NCBI GenBank assembly: GCA_029891385.1
Contig: CM057233.1
Coordinates: forward strand, 11,721,460 to 11,785,459
Direction of reading: 5' to 3'
Source: Erythroxylum novogranatense
Lineage: Eukaryota > Streptophyta > Magnoliopsida > Malpighiales > Erythroxylaceae
DNA: 64,000 bases
Part shown: positions 38,661 through 51,400 of the stretch, piece after piece
How the letters are laid out: every line of letters begins with the position of its first letter
Numbering within the stretch: the first letter of the stretch is position 1
Program-made: the position numbers and the translations under genes
Notes under the pieces: model-generated
What the model was told of the DNA's origin: nothing
The model's input: the letters and a program-made list of their open reading frames with translations, nothing else
Database searches by the model: none

Positions 38661-39727
38661 GGTTCCGCTCCATGAATTGTGGAAGTAAGACACTTGTGCT
38701 CTTGCTAAGATACTGATGTTTCTGATCCTCATAATTTGTCTGAAGAATGCGTTAAATTTGTTAGAAAACTGTTTCACAACTTGATGCATGCATGGCCATA
38801 TATCAGTATTCCATATTGTAGTAATGCTTTCGTTTATTGCAATTGCCTGTTTGTCGTCTAAACAATTATTCATGTTACTTTCAGCTACTCTTTTCCAAAT
38901 GCATTCTCATCTGTGTAATGTTGACTATCATTAATTTGCTAACATCAATGTCACTAAAAGTAATACGGTTATTATTATTCCCATCGAATCCTAATTGCAG
39001 GGTAAGAATTCCAGACATCTGTGATTGTGCAAAGGTTGCAGCTTCGCGCAGACTTCAACTGCGCGCAGACTTGTGGGATTGCAAGTCTGACCATGTTGGA
39101 CTGAATTTAGTAGTGTACAAAGCTGTAATCATCAGGAATGTGTATTTTTTGGCGTTCGTTTGCACGTTTGACCATTGTGGACTGAATTTAGTTGTGTAGG
39201 AAGCGTTAATCATCAGGTCATGTGTTTATGTTGGATTGCAAGTTTGACCATTTTGTACTGAATTTAGTAGTGTAGGAAGATTTAATCACCAGGTCATGCT
39301 TATGGTTGTTGTATGGCGATCGTTTTCACGATGTATGTGTTTATTAGCAGTTTTTATTATGTCCATTAAGTCTTATTATGTCCATTAAGGTGATATTGCA
39401 GTCTTTATTTGAACAATACTGAGCGGCGTAACAACCACCCAATATAGTCAGCAGAGATGAGAATTACAAGACAGCAAAACAGTAACTCAGACTCTAACAT
39501 GGTTTATCCAATGCAGAACATTGAATGTTCTTCAATCTGATTAATGGTCTACAGCTACAGATATAGAAACATGAGTAACTTTTGCTATAGGATATGAAAT
39601 AAGCTTCAAAGAAGAGAGGAGAACTTAAACAATTATTAATCTACATAATCATCAACTTGCTTGGCATTTGAAACAGAATAGAAAATCCAGGCATGTACTG
39701 TCAAATAACAAACTTGCAGGTCAGAAA
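38661..39727. other. MULE interior between the broken ORF1 and the captured gene
   Basis: The first 15 bases finish the ORF1-like gene (TGA 38673-38675). A degenerate tandem theme CTGAATTTAGTAGTGTA recurs near 39100, 39181 and 39258, spaced about 75-80 bp. No gene was seen. Confidence 0.5.
39090..39300 (+). repeat. short degenerate tandem repeat (~80 bp, 3 copies)
   Basis: The words GTTTGACCATT-TG-ACTGAATTTAGT and GTGTA--A--TTAATCA-CAGG occur three times (about 39085-39150, 39170-39225, 39240-39300). It lies downstream of ORF1 in the MULE. Confidence 0.6.
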
Positions 39728-41410
39728 TTAGAACTTGATTATAGCAGCTCCACTTGATGGCGTCGAAGCAAAGACATAAAGGCCAAGATCGTTCTTGTTT
39801 ATCACACCCTTTTCAAGCCTTGATTGACAAAACTTTTCCTGATCAAATGTAGAGATAACTGTTAATACACATCATGTGAAATAACTTTGTTTTTGTTTGT
39901 TAATTTCAATCTTCGTGCTTTGAAAATTATCACTTGCTTTTAAGTGGTATTTGTTTAGTGAGCATACAACTGCCTCAAGCTCAGATGAGAAAAGATGCCT
40001 GGGTCAATAAGAATGCCATCCTCAGCAGATAGCCCGAGAAGCGTAGCGCTAGGAGGCATCAAGAACTCGACAATGATGAAAATCAACCACAAATTGTTGT
40101 TGAGTGAGAAACAGTTGAAAACAAATAAAGCCTTCTCGATACAAAATCTCGTAACGATTTTCAAGTGAAGATATTCTCTTCCTCAGTAAACCCGAAAAAA
40201 AAGTTTGTGGTTCAAAATGGTGAAATGGTTAGAAAAGGAAACCAAGATCATTATCAAATATTGCATCATCCTGCAGAATGATTAAAAGAACATGAGTGAA
40301 TCTCGGTATTGTAAATCGACCTCAACCATTTCGACCGACCGGTTAACATATGAAGTTGTGCACTTGTTCTTCTAAGTTCTAGTTATCGTCCAACCCCATC
40401 TGGGACCACTGAATTGCCTCTCTTACTTGTTTGAGCTCGACTTCGGTTCAAAGTTATTTAACTGGTGTAATGGCGAATTGAATTTCTGAGGAATAAATAA
40501 AAGCAACCATAATCGATGCCGCCATGTCCTGAAGTCTGTGGGTCTCCAAGTATCTCCTCTGTCAACAAACGTATAATGAACATGTATTATATGAACAATT
40601 ACAAGTGCCACTTAAGACTGTAAGCTTACCAGCAAGTTAAATGTTTCACTGCAAGCAGTTTGAGGAAGCTTCACACTGACATCTGGAGGTCTAAATTGCA
40701 CAACTTCAAGAAGCTCCAACACCTTAATGACACAAGAGGCATTACTTGTAAAAAAATGGAGAGGAGGCATTACTTCAATACACCACCTTGACAGTTACAT
40801 ATTTGTGAGACATCTATGTTAAATGTGTAGTCTGTGTGTTAATAGTTAACATACATTAAGCTACGACCTGACACACATGACACAGCTTAAATTTATTCTG
40901 TACATTATGCAAGACGGTATATGGAGGTTAATACTTACTATTCTATTAGAATCTCCTTCAGCACAGACATAAAACGTTTGCACGCAAGCAACTATGACAT
41001 GGCTCATTGGACATTCCAAGTACTATATTGCTGATATCTTCCAAATTCCCAATTTGAAATGTCTGTTGCGCCTGTCCGTCAATATGCATGGTTAACAATT
41101 CCAACAGTAGAAAAGTGGTTCCTTCCTAAACGTACATTCAATTGTACAACATAATTCAAATGACCCAACAACGTGCTTCAAATTACCATAAGTAAATTAG
41201 TCATGCTGATTGCAAAGTGCGATATCAATACCCCTTTCTCTTGACTTTTGCCTACATCAGCCACCTAACATGATCAATGATTCACAAATTAACCACAAAT
41301 TACAGGCATACAATATGATCAACTTAGTCGATCATAAATAGTTAAACAAACTATACCTTCCCTCTTGATTCTGCATGATGCTGACTGTATAAGCTTGTTG
41401 ACTTAGCCAT
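39728..41410 (-). pseudogene. multi-exon host-type gene captured inside the MULE (product not recognised)
   Basis: Several exon-like blocks with GT..AG borders, mostly in phase 0, line up on the minus strand. Exon 1 is 41410-41357 (starts MAKSTSLYSQHH, 18 codons). Exon 2 is 41264-41187 (26 codons). Exon 3 is about 41063-40939 (contains QTFQIGNLEDISNIVL, one frameshift). Exon 4 is 40722-40630 (31 codons, VLELLEVVQFRPPDVSVKLP). Exon 5 starts at 40559 (RRYLETHRLQDMAASIM). A last block is 39838-39728 (36 codons, ending SSGAAIIKF then TAA). A block near 40120-39970 (ATLLGLSAEDGILIDPG) is probably a further exon. I do not recognise the family. The small introns and lack of transposon motifs suggest transduplication of a host gene, as in Pack-MULEs. 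At least one frameshift argues it is not functional. Confidence 0.5.
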
Positions 41411-41899
41411 TTCCACACCTAGACGTCAGTAGTTCTGGTTCATGTAATACGGGCGCCCAGCTGCTGCCGTTAATCTCGAGTTGTTGGGACGTGGCTGCAG
41501 ATTCACGAATGCGAGAATAATAACGTAAGGACAACGTTAGATAATAACTCATAAATTAATATAAATCATGTTAATTTAATATTTCCGAAGCTATACCGAG
41601 TGGTCAGACGGATAGCGCTTTCGAATCACCTGCATTTGATGCGATCTTGCACTTTTCGCATTCTTCCGTTTCTTTGCAATTTTTCAAGTCCACTCCTCGT
41701 CTCTTACTTGATGCTGGCTTTTCTTCATTTTCATACCTCTTATGTCCTTCATGTTCGCAAATTGGACGTCAGTTCATTCATCTCATTAATTTCAGTATTA
41801 AGCGTGAACGTCAATGAACTCATGCTCTTGTGGTCGTTGGGTCTCTTCAAAGAACTATTTCCTCACTATGCTATGACTCATCCACCATCTTCAACATGT

Positions 41900-43860
41900 T
41901 CAGAGATTATCTTTCACTACTATATCGTATCTCTCGCTCTCACGCCTTGTGACCAATCGCATCTTGAATGTACACAAATCTTTATACCGATCGTTGGCGG
42001 TACCGCACGGATCTATGTTTATATCATTCACAGTGGACTCGTATGTCTTTATCGTCCACCTTTTTGCTTTCCTTGTCCATCTTTTCATAACATAATTGAT
42101 TGGGATTGCTGAAACATTCTTCACGTACACCTTCAACACATCTTGGCATAAAATACCAAAGAACTCGAACTTGCCACAACCGCAATGAACGCCGCCATTA
42201 CACAAATCAACGCCGACCGATTGGGAGTAGCTCTTCCCGGGAACAGTTATCTTATATTTCTCTACTGTTCCATCCTTACAGCTCAGTGTGCAACTATAAT
42301 CATGGCAATGATTCCATTCATCTTGGAACCATTTGAAGACTTCTGGCGTGTACACAGTTGATGCATGGGTTAAGATTTTCACGGGTGCTGACAATGTAGG
42401 CTTGCTCGTATGACTTCTGAAATCAGCTTTTAACTCCTCATATCGACGATCATCAATCAGCCGCTGGAAGTGCTTAAAAAATTGTAATATGTTGTGCTGG
42501 TAACTTACATACCTTTTTAGCAAACTGTTCATGCTCTCACTGCGCTGCGTCGTCATCATGTCTGCGCAGAAATTTTCCGCCCATACACCAAAGCCCATTT
42601 TTCCTTTATGCCATACAAACGCTTCAACCAGTCATTATCTTGCAGTTCATATTTTTCCAACATTTTCGCCCAGGCAACACCAAATTCGTCTTCGTCTTCA
42701 TACTCATAGATGCAAAGGCCAAATCCGTCATGAACTCCTTAAACTTAGACATATATCACTCAAATGTATGGCAGCATTTTGATAAATGTGCCAAATACAA
42801 AGTCGATGATGAGTTTCTGGCCATGTTGACGCTAATGCCTTCGCCATTGCCGCATCTTGATCAGTGAGAATCGTTGTAGGCGATGCGTCGACATTGCTCT
42901 CGAAATGTCTCAAACGACCACTCAAATGTTTGCATAAGTTTCATCATAAAGGAGTGCACCACCAAATATTATTGTTTGCTTATGATGATTGATGCCGATA
43001 AACAAAGCAAGTGGACGACCGTCACCATTCTTCTTGTATGTCGTATCGAAACAAACAACATCACCAAAATGTAGGTACTCGTTTCTCATTTTCCCATCAC
43101 ACCAAAAGATGTTAGTCATCAAATCATCTTCGTCCACATGAATGGCATAAAAAAATTTTGGATCTTCCACCTGCATCTTATACAAACATGCAAAAAGCTC
43201 ACGTGTATCTCCCCTTTTCATGCCTCCACTTCGCTTAGACCTCAAATAATTCCTGTAATCATCAGGAATAAACCCAACATTATCTCTACCTCCTGCTTGT
43301 CTCACCATAAGATCATGCGATTGTTTCGGTCTAATACCCACATCATTAGCCATTTCAATGTTCATTGCCGCGACTGCAGATATCTTCCTGTGACTTCTAT
43401 GTAAATGTGTTTTATTCGGTGAAGAAAGCACGTGGTTGTGATCCTCAACAAACTCGGTGACTTCAAATTTCCCTGTTTTCAAACTACGCACTTTCATTCT
43501 TGCTTCACAACCGAATCTTGTCTCTGCACGTGGGGTTCTTACATACAAATCCCTTTTGTCGACCATCCGTTTACCTTCAGCACTACAAACAAACAGCCTA
43601 GAAATCAACTTACCGCTTTTGTCGTTGTAACTTTTGCTTCTTCTAATTCCAAATACCACTTGCTTCGCATAAGTTAAATAAGAATGATAAGCATCTGCTT
43701 CTGTGTCGAACTGCATGGTAATTTTCGGAACTAACTCTCGTCCAACCAACTGCCTTCCTAATATATCAAAACTCGGTTCGGACCAAAGAATGTCATTGTT
43801 ACATTGTTCGTTATCACTTTCGTAATTTAAACGGCGACATGGCGTCGATGTACCTTCCAT
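41900..43860 (-). pseudogene. MULE transposase of FAR1/Jittery type, frameshifted
   Basis: The likely start is MEGTSTPCRR (43860). A FAR1-type DNA-binding domain lies at about 43710-43410, with GIRRSKSYNDKSGKLISRLF, then TRFGCEARMKV and a HNHVL end. The MULE catalytic core has Asp in VVCFDTTY (about 43045), Asp in TILTDQDAAM (about 42860) and Glu in TTQRSESMN (about 42536), the expected D-D-E set. A SWIM zinc finger follows (CGCGKFEFFGILCQD), where the usual His of C-x-H is Asp. Frameshifts occur near 42925 and 42600-42730, so three frames are needed (43896-42922, 42925-42728, 42598-41900). Intact relatives cut and paste DNA in the nucleus; FAR1/FHY3 light-signalling factors descend from such proteins. 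The element context makes a transposase more likely than a host FRS gene. Confidence 0.88.
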
Positions 43861-43896
43861 GTTGACTCCTGCGGAATTCAACAAACAAAGCACCAT

Positions 43897-45214
43897 TATA
43901 TTTCACGTAATAAGACTGCAGTTGATAGCAAATTCTTACAATACAATTAATAATCATATTCACGAATAAGAAATTCAATTGATAACATATTCTTTCAATA
44001 CAATAAATATAATAGTCTCAAATATAATAATAATAATAACTACGATTTACATAAGAAGGATTTAATAATAAGAATTATACTTATATAAATAAAACTTCAA
44101 ATAAATTTATACATAAAAGTTATAATAATTACTTTATAAACTCAACTCAAAGAAATTATAATCATAATAATTATAATTTCTTGAAAAATTCTTTTATAAG
44201 AATCTCGTATTTCATAATAATAGCGCATGTATTAATAATAATAAAATTGTTAATAACAAGATAATAATAATAAGATGTACAAAATAATAATAACAATAAC
44301 ATATTAATGACAATAATAAAATTATTATTATTAACAATAATAAGATGACGATAATAATAATACAATTAAAACGCTCAAAGATTATTATCCACAACAACTT
44401 TTTAACGCCACCGACTAAACAACACACTCAACTTCAACCATCCCATATTTATTACGTAAACACAAACATTCGAGTTATTATTAACAAAGACAACAAACAA
44501 GTATTTAATGAATCCAGATTTATATCAGAGACAACATTATTTAACACAACGATTCAAGTACTTGAAAACCAAGATTTACTAACACTCACATTCCAAATTT
44601 ATATGACGCCTCGCATGCGAAAACGTAAAATTTAAAGATACAACCGATAAGGAGGTGAAAGAACAAACACAACATCTCTAAATTTGAAATATGACAACAA
44701 AGATAGTTTTCAAGTTTATGCGCAACACACGAGAACACCCCAAAACTATATCGACTTTTGAAGAAAAGCGAAGCTTGGTGGAGACTTCTCGCCTTGTTAC
44801 ATGAACGAGAATATCGTTTCATCAAATTATATTAGCAAATTACCTCATTGGCGGGAATAGCGCAGAAAATTTATTGAAATGACAATTGTTTCCAGTTATC
44901 ATTTCATTAATAAATGCGTTGATTTTATTAAGATTCTACATGTTTCTTTAATAGTCTTTAGTTATTTAATTGTTTTCAAACATGATAAAAGTCATTTCGT
45001 TCATATTTATTATTCTTGATATTATTCATTAATTATTAAAACTTGTAGTAATTTATATTACAATAATAATGATAATAATAACAAGCAAAATAATAATATT
45101 TATTATAATTAGATATTAATAATAATTATAATAATTATATACTACTAATAATAATAATATTATTAAGTATAATAATAATAATAATAATAAGATAATAATA
45201 ATAAAATAATACTT
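43897..45214. other. MULE promoter-side AT-rich region
   Basis: Upstream of the transposase start and inside the right TIR. Mostly AT-rich DNA with AATAAT runs, plus a more complex part at 44360-44830 without a gene. It should contain the transposase promoter, which I cannot place. Confidence 0.4.
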
Positions 45215-45301
45215 AAAATAATAATAATCATAATATTAATAGATAATAATTCTAATAACCATCATAATAATAATAATAATATTGATATTAATAATAAGAT
45301 T

Positions 45302-45338
<37 letters not shown>

Positions 45339-45808
45339 GATAATAATGATAATAATAATAATAATATTATTATTAATAAAACTAAGATTATAATAAATAT
45401 AATTTCAATAATAATTACATTTAGATAAATATACTAATAATCATTCATTAATAATTACAATAATTACAATAATGACAATAATAATAATAATAATTACATA
45501 AACATAATAAAATAAAATAAAATTAATAATAATAATAGTTATAATAATAATAATAATAGTAGTAGTAGTAATAATATTAATCACAATAATAAAATAATAC
45601 TAATAGTAACCAAAACACTAATAATAATAACAATAGAATCAATTCTAATAAATAATAAAATATAAGTTAGTATTATTATGGTAATAATAATCATAACAAC
45701 AATAATAATAAGGATAATATTATATAATTAGAATAGTGACCACAAATTTAATCGATTAATAGAAAAAATTCACCCAAAACAATAAATAATCATAACAATT
45801 CAAACGTT

Positions 45809-45809
45809 A

Positions 45810-45865
<56 letters not shown>
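45809..45865. repeat. AAT/TTA microsatellite (~57 bp), right TIR
   Basis: Counterpart of 26142-26237, shorter by about 13 units. Confidence 0.95.
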
Positions 45866-45868
<3 letters not shown>

Positions 45869-46046
45869 CCATATTAATTATAATACTAAAAACGTTAAGC
45901 TGAAATAATAAAAAATTAATGATAATTATAAGTTTAATATTAAAATAATAATCATAACGTAAATACAATAATTAACATGTAAAAAAATAATTAACATTTA
46001 TACATTTAAAAATATTATTAATATCAATTAATAAATTTTAAAATTC

Positions 46047-46222
46047 AGGATCATGAGGCGAGAGACCTCGCCCTCATGAGCTCGATAGCGGTGGCTCATG
46101 AGGCGATCCGGGCTTGCCCACGCGAGCCAGCGATTATCGAGCTCGCGAGGCGAGGCCGTCTCGCCTCGCGATCCTGATTATGCTGGCTCGCGTGGGCGAG
46201 CCCGGGATCGCCCTCGCGAGCC
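46047..46222. repeat. GC-rich hairpin block in right TIR
   Basis: This is the counterpart of the left block, inverted; the core hairpin spans about 46093-46222 (130 bp). Several CTCATGAG palindromes of the left copy are CTCGCGAG here. The change is CpG to TpG/CpA on both strands of one palindrome, as expected from methyl-cytosine deamination, so pairing in the hairpin is largely kept. Confidence 0.82.
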
Positions 46223-47441
46223 TTACCAATGATCAATTACTAGAAATTATATATTATAAATTTATTATTATTTTTTATTATTACATCAAAAATAATAAAT
46301 AATAATAAATTAATATTATAATTTTATAATAATAAATTATTCATAATCAATAATAATAAATTATGCGGAATTAACAAATTTTACAATTAAATTATATATA
46401 ACATTTATAAGAATACGTACATAGAAAAAATAATTAATATTATAAGAATATATAAATAGTTATGAATAAACAATTTATATAATAATAATGGTAAAAATAA
46501 TAATAATAGAAGTTAATCTAATGTATTACAATAATATTAATAATATTTAAGATTTACATAATCGTAGAAATAATAATAATATCAAGTCCTTAAAATATCT
46601 TATCGAAGATAATAATAATAATAATAATAATAATAATTGTTATTATTATCAATATAATAATTTTATTATTTTTAATTAATTATAACAACATAATTATACT
46701 AATAATTATAATAATAATAATAACCATAATAATAACAACAATAAATATTTTAATACAATAACCATAAGATTTAGAAAATCACAAAATTAATTATATTAAT
46801 TTTTGGAAAATTCTAGATTATAATTAACAATTTTATAATAATTATGGTAATAATAAAATCAATTATTAATTGACTAATTTAATAATGAGCTCAATTAAAA
46901 ATTCTAACTAATGTTATCATTATTATGTAACATTAAAACATCTAATTAATGTTATGTTAATTATAACAAGATAATAATACTAATAATAAGATTTAGATTA
47001 GGATTAAAATTAATACATATGAATTTATTTATAAATTCTATATTATATAAACAATTTATATAATACTTAGGGTAATAATCATAATAATAGAAGTTACTCT
47101 ATTTTATTAAATTAATAATCGATCGAATATAAATATAATAATATTTAACATTTTATTAAAATGTTGTTTACAATAATCCTAAATATTATTATACATACAT
47201 AAGTAGTATAAGCATTATTAGGAAACAAGAAATAAAATACTAATATTTTATACATCACCCCATATTTCTCTCCGAGCCATCCGAGCCAAGCCATTTCTAT
47301 CAAGCCATCTTGCATTTATTACTCGATCAGTGGACGGTGTCGTCGTGAGCGTCTTCAAGTCGTGAGCGTGGTATGCGAAACGACGTCGTCCAGTTACTTG
47401 GACAGAGTAGACAGAGTAAATTGGACAGGTGATTTGCGCTC

Positions 47442-47450
47442 CTCACTCCC
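47442..47450. repeat. MULE 9-bp TSD, right copy
   Basis: CTCACTCCC, identical to 24565-24573. Confidence 0.95.
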
Positions 47451-47843
47451 GATATCGAAAAATATCAAACTTTATGGCTACAGAAAACTCTTGACATAAA
47501 CTACAAGTTTCGTAAGATCATTTTCTCAAATTCTCCCAAAATCAAAAGTCAACTCTCAAGTCAAACATTTTATCTCCAAAAGTCAAACTTTCTAAATTCT
47601 TCAAATTTTCACACTTTTTCTTTTTAATTCTTGCTATTTAACTTCATTTCAATCAACTCATCCACTTTCTTCTCATAATCCATATAAATTCACTCAATTA
47701 TCAAAGTCCTCAAAATTAAACAATTCTTCTCATAATTTTTTTTTCATCAAATTTCCTTAAATTCATAATTTTCTCACCAATTTCTTTCTCACTTAAATTC
47801 ATTTTAATATTTCTAATTTTCATCAAAAGTTCGGGATCCAATA
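47451..47843 (-). repeat. 3' LTR of level-2 element, remainder beyond the MULE
   Basis: It matches 52596-52992. On the minus strand it begins TATTGGATCCCGAACTTTTG directly after the polypurine tract. Confidence 0.9.
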
Positions 47844-47860
47844 TTTCTCCCCCTCTTAAA
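47844..47860 (-). other. polypurine tract of level-2 element
   Basis: The minus strand reads AAGAGGGGGAGAAA immediately before the 3' LTR. It is the plus-strand primer. Confidence 0.85.
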
Positions 47861-48469
47861 AGAATTTCGTCCTCGAAATTCATACGTAGTAAATCATCAA
47901 GTAACACATTCTCTTAGCTGATTTCTTTCCAAAAGATCATAGTCACTTTTCTTATCTAATTTCCTCATCATACACATTCTTAACTTACTTCTTATATCAA
48001 GTACACGACATTCACTATTATATCACTTCACTATATCCACAATTCAATATGCCTTACATATATAGATATAAACTCAAGTTGTCTCATCTTTCAAGTATCC
48101 CTTAATTGCATCTTACATATGCATATTCGAAAATAATTCATCCAAATTTAATTTGTCAAATATTTCATGACATACCTTCATATCAGTTAATCTTATCCTT
48201 CAAGTATTTCTTAATTCGACTCACACATGTATAACTAAAGTCAATTCTTCCCATTTCATCATGAAATTCTCCTCTCAATTGCCCTTAACACTTTCTTCTA
48301 ATCAATCATCACTCATCACTCATCACCTTAATCAAACAATCCACTAGGTTCTTCATATCATGCATGAAATACCATTTCCATCTTTATCACTCTCTCACTC
48401 TCTCACTAATGCAATCCTATTCATTAAAACTCTGAACAAACACTTCCGCCCAAGTATGATCATAATACT

Positions 48470-48483
48470 GGGCTCTGATACCA
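48470..48483 (-). other. primer-binding site (tRNA-Met) of level-2 element
   Basis: The minus strand reads TGGTATCAGAGCCC four bases after the end of the 5' LTR, complementary to the 3' end of initiator tRNA-Met as in most plant LTR elements. Confidence 0.9.
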
Positions 48484-48487
48484 TCTA

Positions 48488-51400
48488 TATTGGGACCCGA
48501 TCCGAAAACCGGATCTCAACCGAAACAGAAACATAGACGAAGCGAATACGGAATCGGCAGAAGCAAATCGGAGTGAATGTAGCGAAAGCAAATCAAATAA
48601 ACATACCAAACGCAGTTTAATGCAAATCGAATCGAAAACCAAATCGGAATAACGAATGTATCGAATGGAAACACATTCTGACATCCCGGAAAAACACAAA
48701 GTATAGAAAACTTATCACGTTGGATTACCTAGACTAACCATCCGAAACCGGTATAAATTTGTTTTCTTTTATTCAGTCCTTTTCTCTTTACTCAATCACA
48801 TTCAAATCATCACCAATCTTCTTAATATTAATACCAATCTCATAAATCCATCTTTCATACATCTAAATTTTATTTTCTTCTTTTCAATTTATTTTCTAAC
48901 GAAAATTGACAAAGATAACTAATTGCATTTATCCTATCCCAAAAATTCCTGCAAAGGCAAAATATACTTCTAATATCACAAAATCCAGAATCATCGGACT
49001 CTCCCGTCCGGAATCCAAACACCAGCAAACAAACACAATCTTAGTTCTAAACACTTCAATCTATCTCAATCCACATCCAACATAAATTATGCTTCAATAC
49101 AATATACAAATCCGTAACGTAATCCGAATACAACTCAATCGCAATTATAGCCAAATCCCTAACTCATTCCCAATTATATACAAACTTTATAAATCATATA
49201 CATATATGACAATTCAAGCCATATCCAATCTTAATTTACACAAAAAGCCAAATGATACTAAATCAAAACCAAACATCTTCACTTTCTTTCATTCGATCTC
49301 CTGTTCGAAACCTAGAGATGGGGATGAAAGGGGGGTGAGCTCGGAAGCTCGTGGATAATATATTTATAAATTGAAACATAAGCGAAAATTATCTTTTCAA
49401 AATTTTCAAACATTTCCCATTCGAAAATTTATCCAAAAACCCATTTTCAAAATTTTCCAAAACATTCATAAACAGTTTCAGAAATTCATAATTGAAAATT
49501 CACTTTCTCATTTCTCAAATTCTCAAACTTTTACCAATCATGCATGACTTTAAACATGAATGCATCACATAGCACATAAACAAAATCAAAATCACATAAC
49601 ATAACAGAATGATTTGATGTTGGACCCACACCCCACCCGTAGGTGTTTGCGAGTTATCTTTGCGGCGTGTGTTTCTTGGGTTATACTGCGACATCCAATA
49701 CAAATCACAATAACACATTAAATGGTTTGGTTTGGTCCATAACAGACGATCGCACATTTCGCATAGCGGTCATATGTAACCGTGAAAGGAGTCCGTGATC
49801 GAACTCCATTGCCTCTTCATGAGCGTGAAGCGAAGGCTTAAACAAGTAGAGACAGTGCACTGACTCACAAAGGACCTGACCAAACCCACGTAACACATAA
49901 GCAAAACGGAATTTCAGATTGCCCGAAGGCACTTTTCAAATCTTAATTTTCTTTAAAATTTTCATATCAAATCATCATAATGTGTCATAAATGACACAAA
50001 CATATATCCACATAAATTCATATAACAAATCGAATACAATTCACTTAAATCACATAATCATCAAATTCATTACAATATATGCACTAATTCTTTAAATCAT
50101 TTAAATCATAAATCACATAATTTGAAAACCATGAATTTCATAATTCTTGCATTTTCTAAAACTCATTTTAACCCTTTGAAATCATAATATCAAACATTTA
50201 CAACCTTTTTCAACCCATTTTATCAACAATAATTTATCAAAATTAAATTTTGCTTTCTTTAATTTTCAAAATCACATTCTTAGCTTACAATTCAATAAAT
50301 AAATATACTACCCACCTCATATCCATGCTAACAACTTGCTTTGTGCCTCAATTGCTCCCAAGCCTCCTTCTTTCTTGCACGTTAAAATTTCCTAAACTAA
50401 ATTAATCCAAATTCAACTTCATAAATGTCATAATTCATCAATTTAAACTTAGAAAACACTAATTCCACATAAAATCAAGCTATCTAAATCATGAATTTCC
50501 AAAATCCTTTAAAATCTCCAAATTCCAAAAATGCACCTAAACCAATCCACTCAAATTCAATATCATATTTAACTTAATTACTCAAATTAAGCTTAGGAAA
50601 CATCAATTCCTCACATATTCAACCTATTTCAATCTCCAATTTTGAAAATCCCCAATTTTCAAAATTGACCTAAACCAATTTACACAAATTCCATATCATA
50701 AATCACAATTTCTTCACAATTGATTTCATATTTCACCAATTCATACTAGTATTGATGATTCTACACCATTAATTCAAAAAATCTCCAAATTTCAAATTAA
50801 GCCTAAACCTCCAATTTACAATTTTTCAAATTAAACTTCACCTAAAGCATAAACATCAAAATTGACTTAGGATATCTTAAATTCATCACAAATTCAAGCC
50901 ATCTAAAGCAGCAATTTCACAAAACCCCAATTTTCAATTTTGAGCATAATCCCCAATTCAAAACTTTCCAAAATTAAAAACAATCATAGCCTAATCTCTT
51001 CAATTAATCATAGATAAACTAAATCCATAACTATTCCAAGCCATCTAACACCATAAACTCATAAAAAAATTCAAAACTCAACTTTCTCTCACTTACCATT
51101 TTTCCACCATTTTCGTTATTTTTGAGCTTCAATGGACAACTTCCATCTTCTTCCTTCTCTTTGCTCTTAAAAAAACTTGAAATCTCATGCTAAAAGCCTC
51201 AAAAATTCGAAAACTATGATGCTTTCTCTTCTTTATCCATAACCATCCATGCTTCTCCTTCTTCTTCTTCATTTCTTCCTCTCCCTTCTTCTTTTCTTTT
51301 TGTTTCCAGAATCATCGTGATTCTCCAGCCAATTTGTGGCTTTATTTTGGTTAAAACGACAGCCATAAGTGAGTTTCATTTAATGAGTGGCCAATTACCC

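Larger units (their letters stand above)
24574..47441. mobile_element. Mutator-like element with ~2.25 kb TIRs (level 3)
   Basis: The outer TIR ends are GAGCGCAGATCACCTGTCC (left) and its inverse with one change (right). An exact 9-bp TSD, CTCACTCCC, lies at 24565-24573 and 47442-47450; 9 bp is the Mutator hallmark. Total length is 22.9 kb, or about 13.2 kb once the nested copia is subtracted. Inside, left to right, are an Athila-ORF1-like gene (plus), a multi-exon gene of host type (minus) and a FAR1-like MULE transposase (minus). The transposase is broken, so this copy is probably not autonomous now. It inserted into the 3' LTR of the level-2 element. Confidence 0.95.
45215..47441 (-). repeat. 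MULE right terminal inverted repeat (~2.23 kb)
   Basis: It is the inverse of 24574-26845, with the same order of features: tip, AT-rich repeats, GC-rich hairpin block (46047-46222) and TTA microsatellite. Differences from the left copy concentrate in the microsatellite length and in the hairpin block. Confidence 0.9.
47844..48487 (-). other. internal region of level-2 element (644 bp)
   Basis: The region holds the polypurine tract at its left end, the primer-binding site at its right end, and AT-rich non-coding sequence between. There is no gag or pol domain. A TTTCGAGGACGAAATTC motif (about 47864-47882) is the kind of sequence found just past the pol stop in autonomous gypsy relatives, so the deletion removed everything between leader and pol end. 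Confidence 0.85.

Noticed and set aside
41600..42112. 170-codon plus-strand frame and other plus-strand frames to 43677
   Set aside because: They are the opposite strand of the MULE transposase, which has clear domain motifs on the minus strand.
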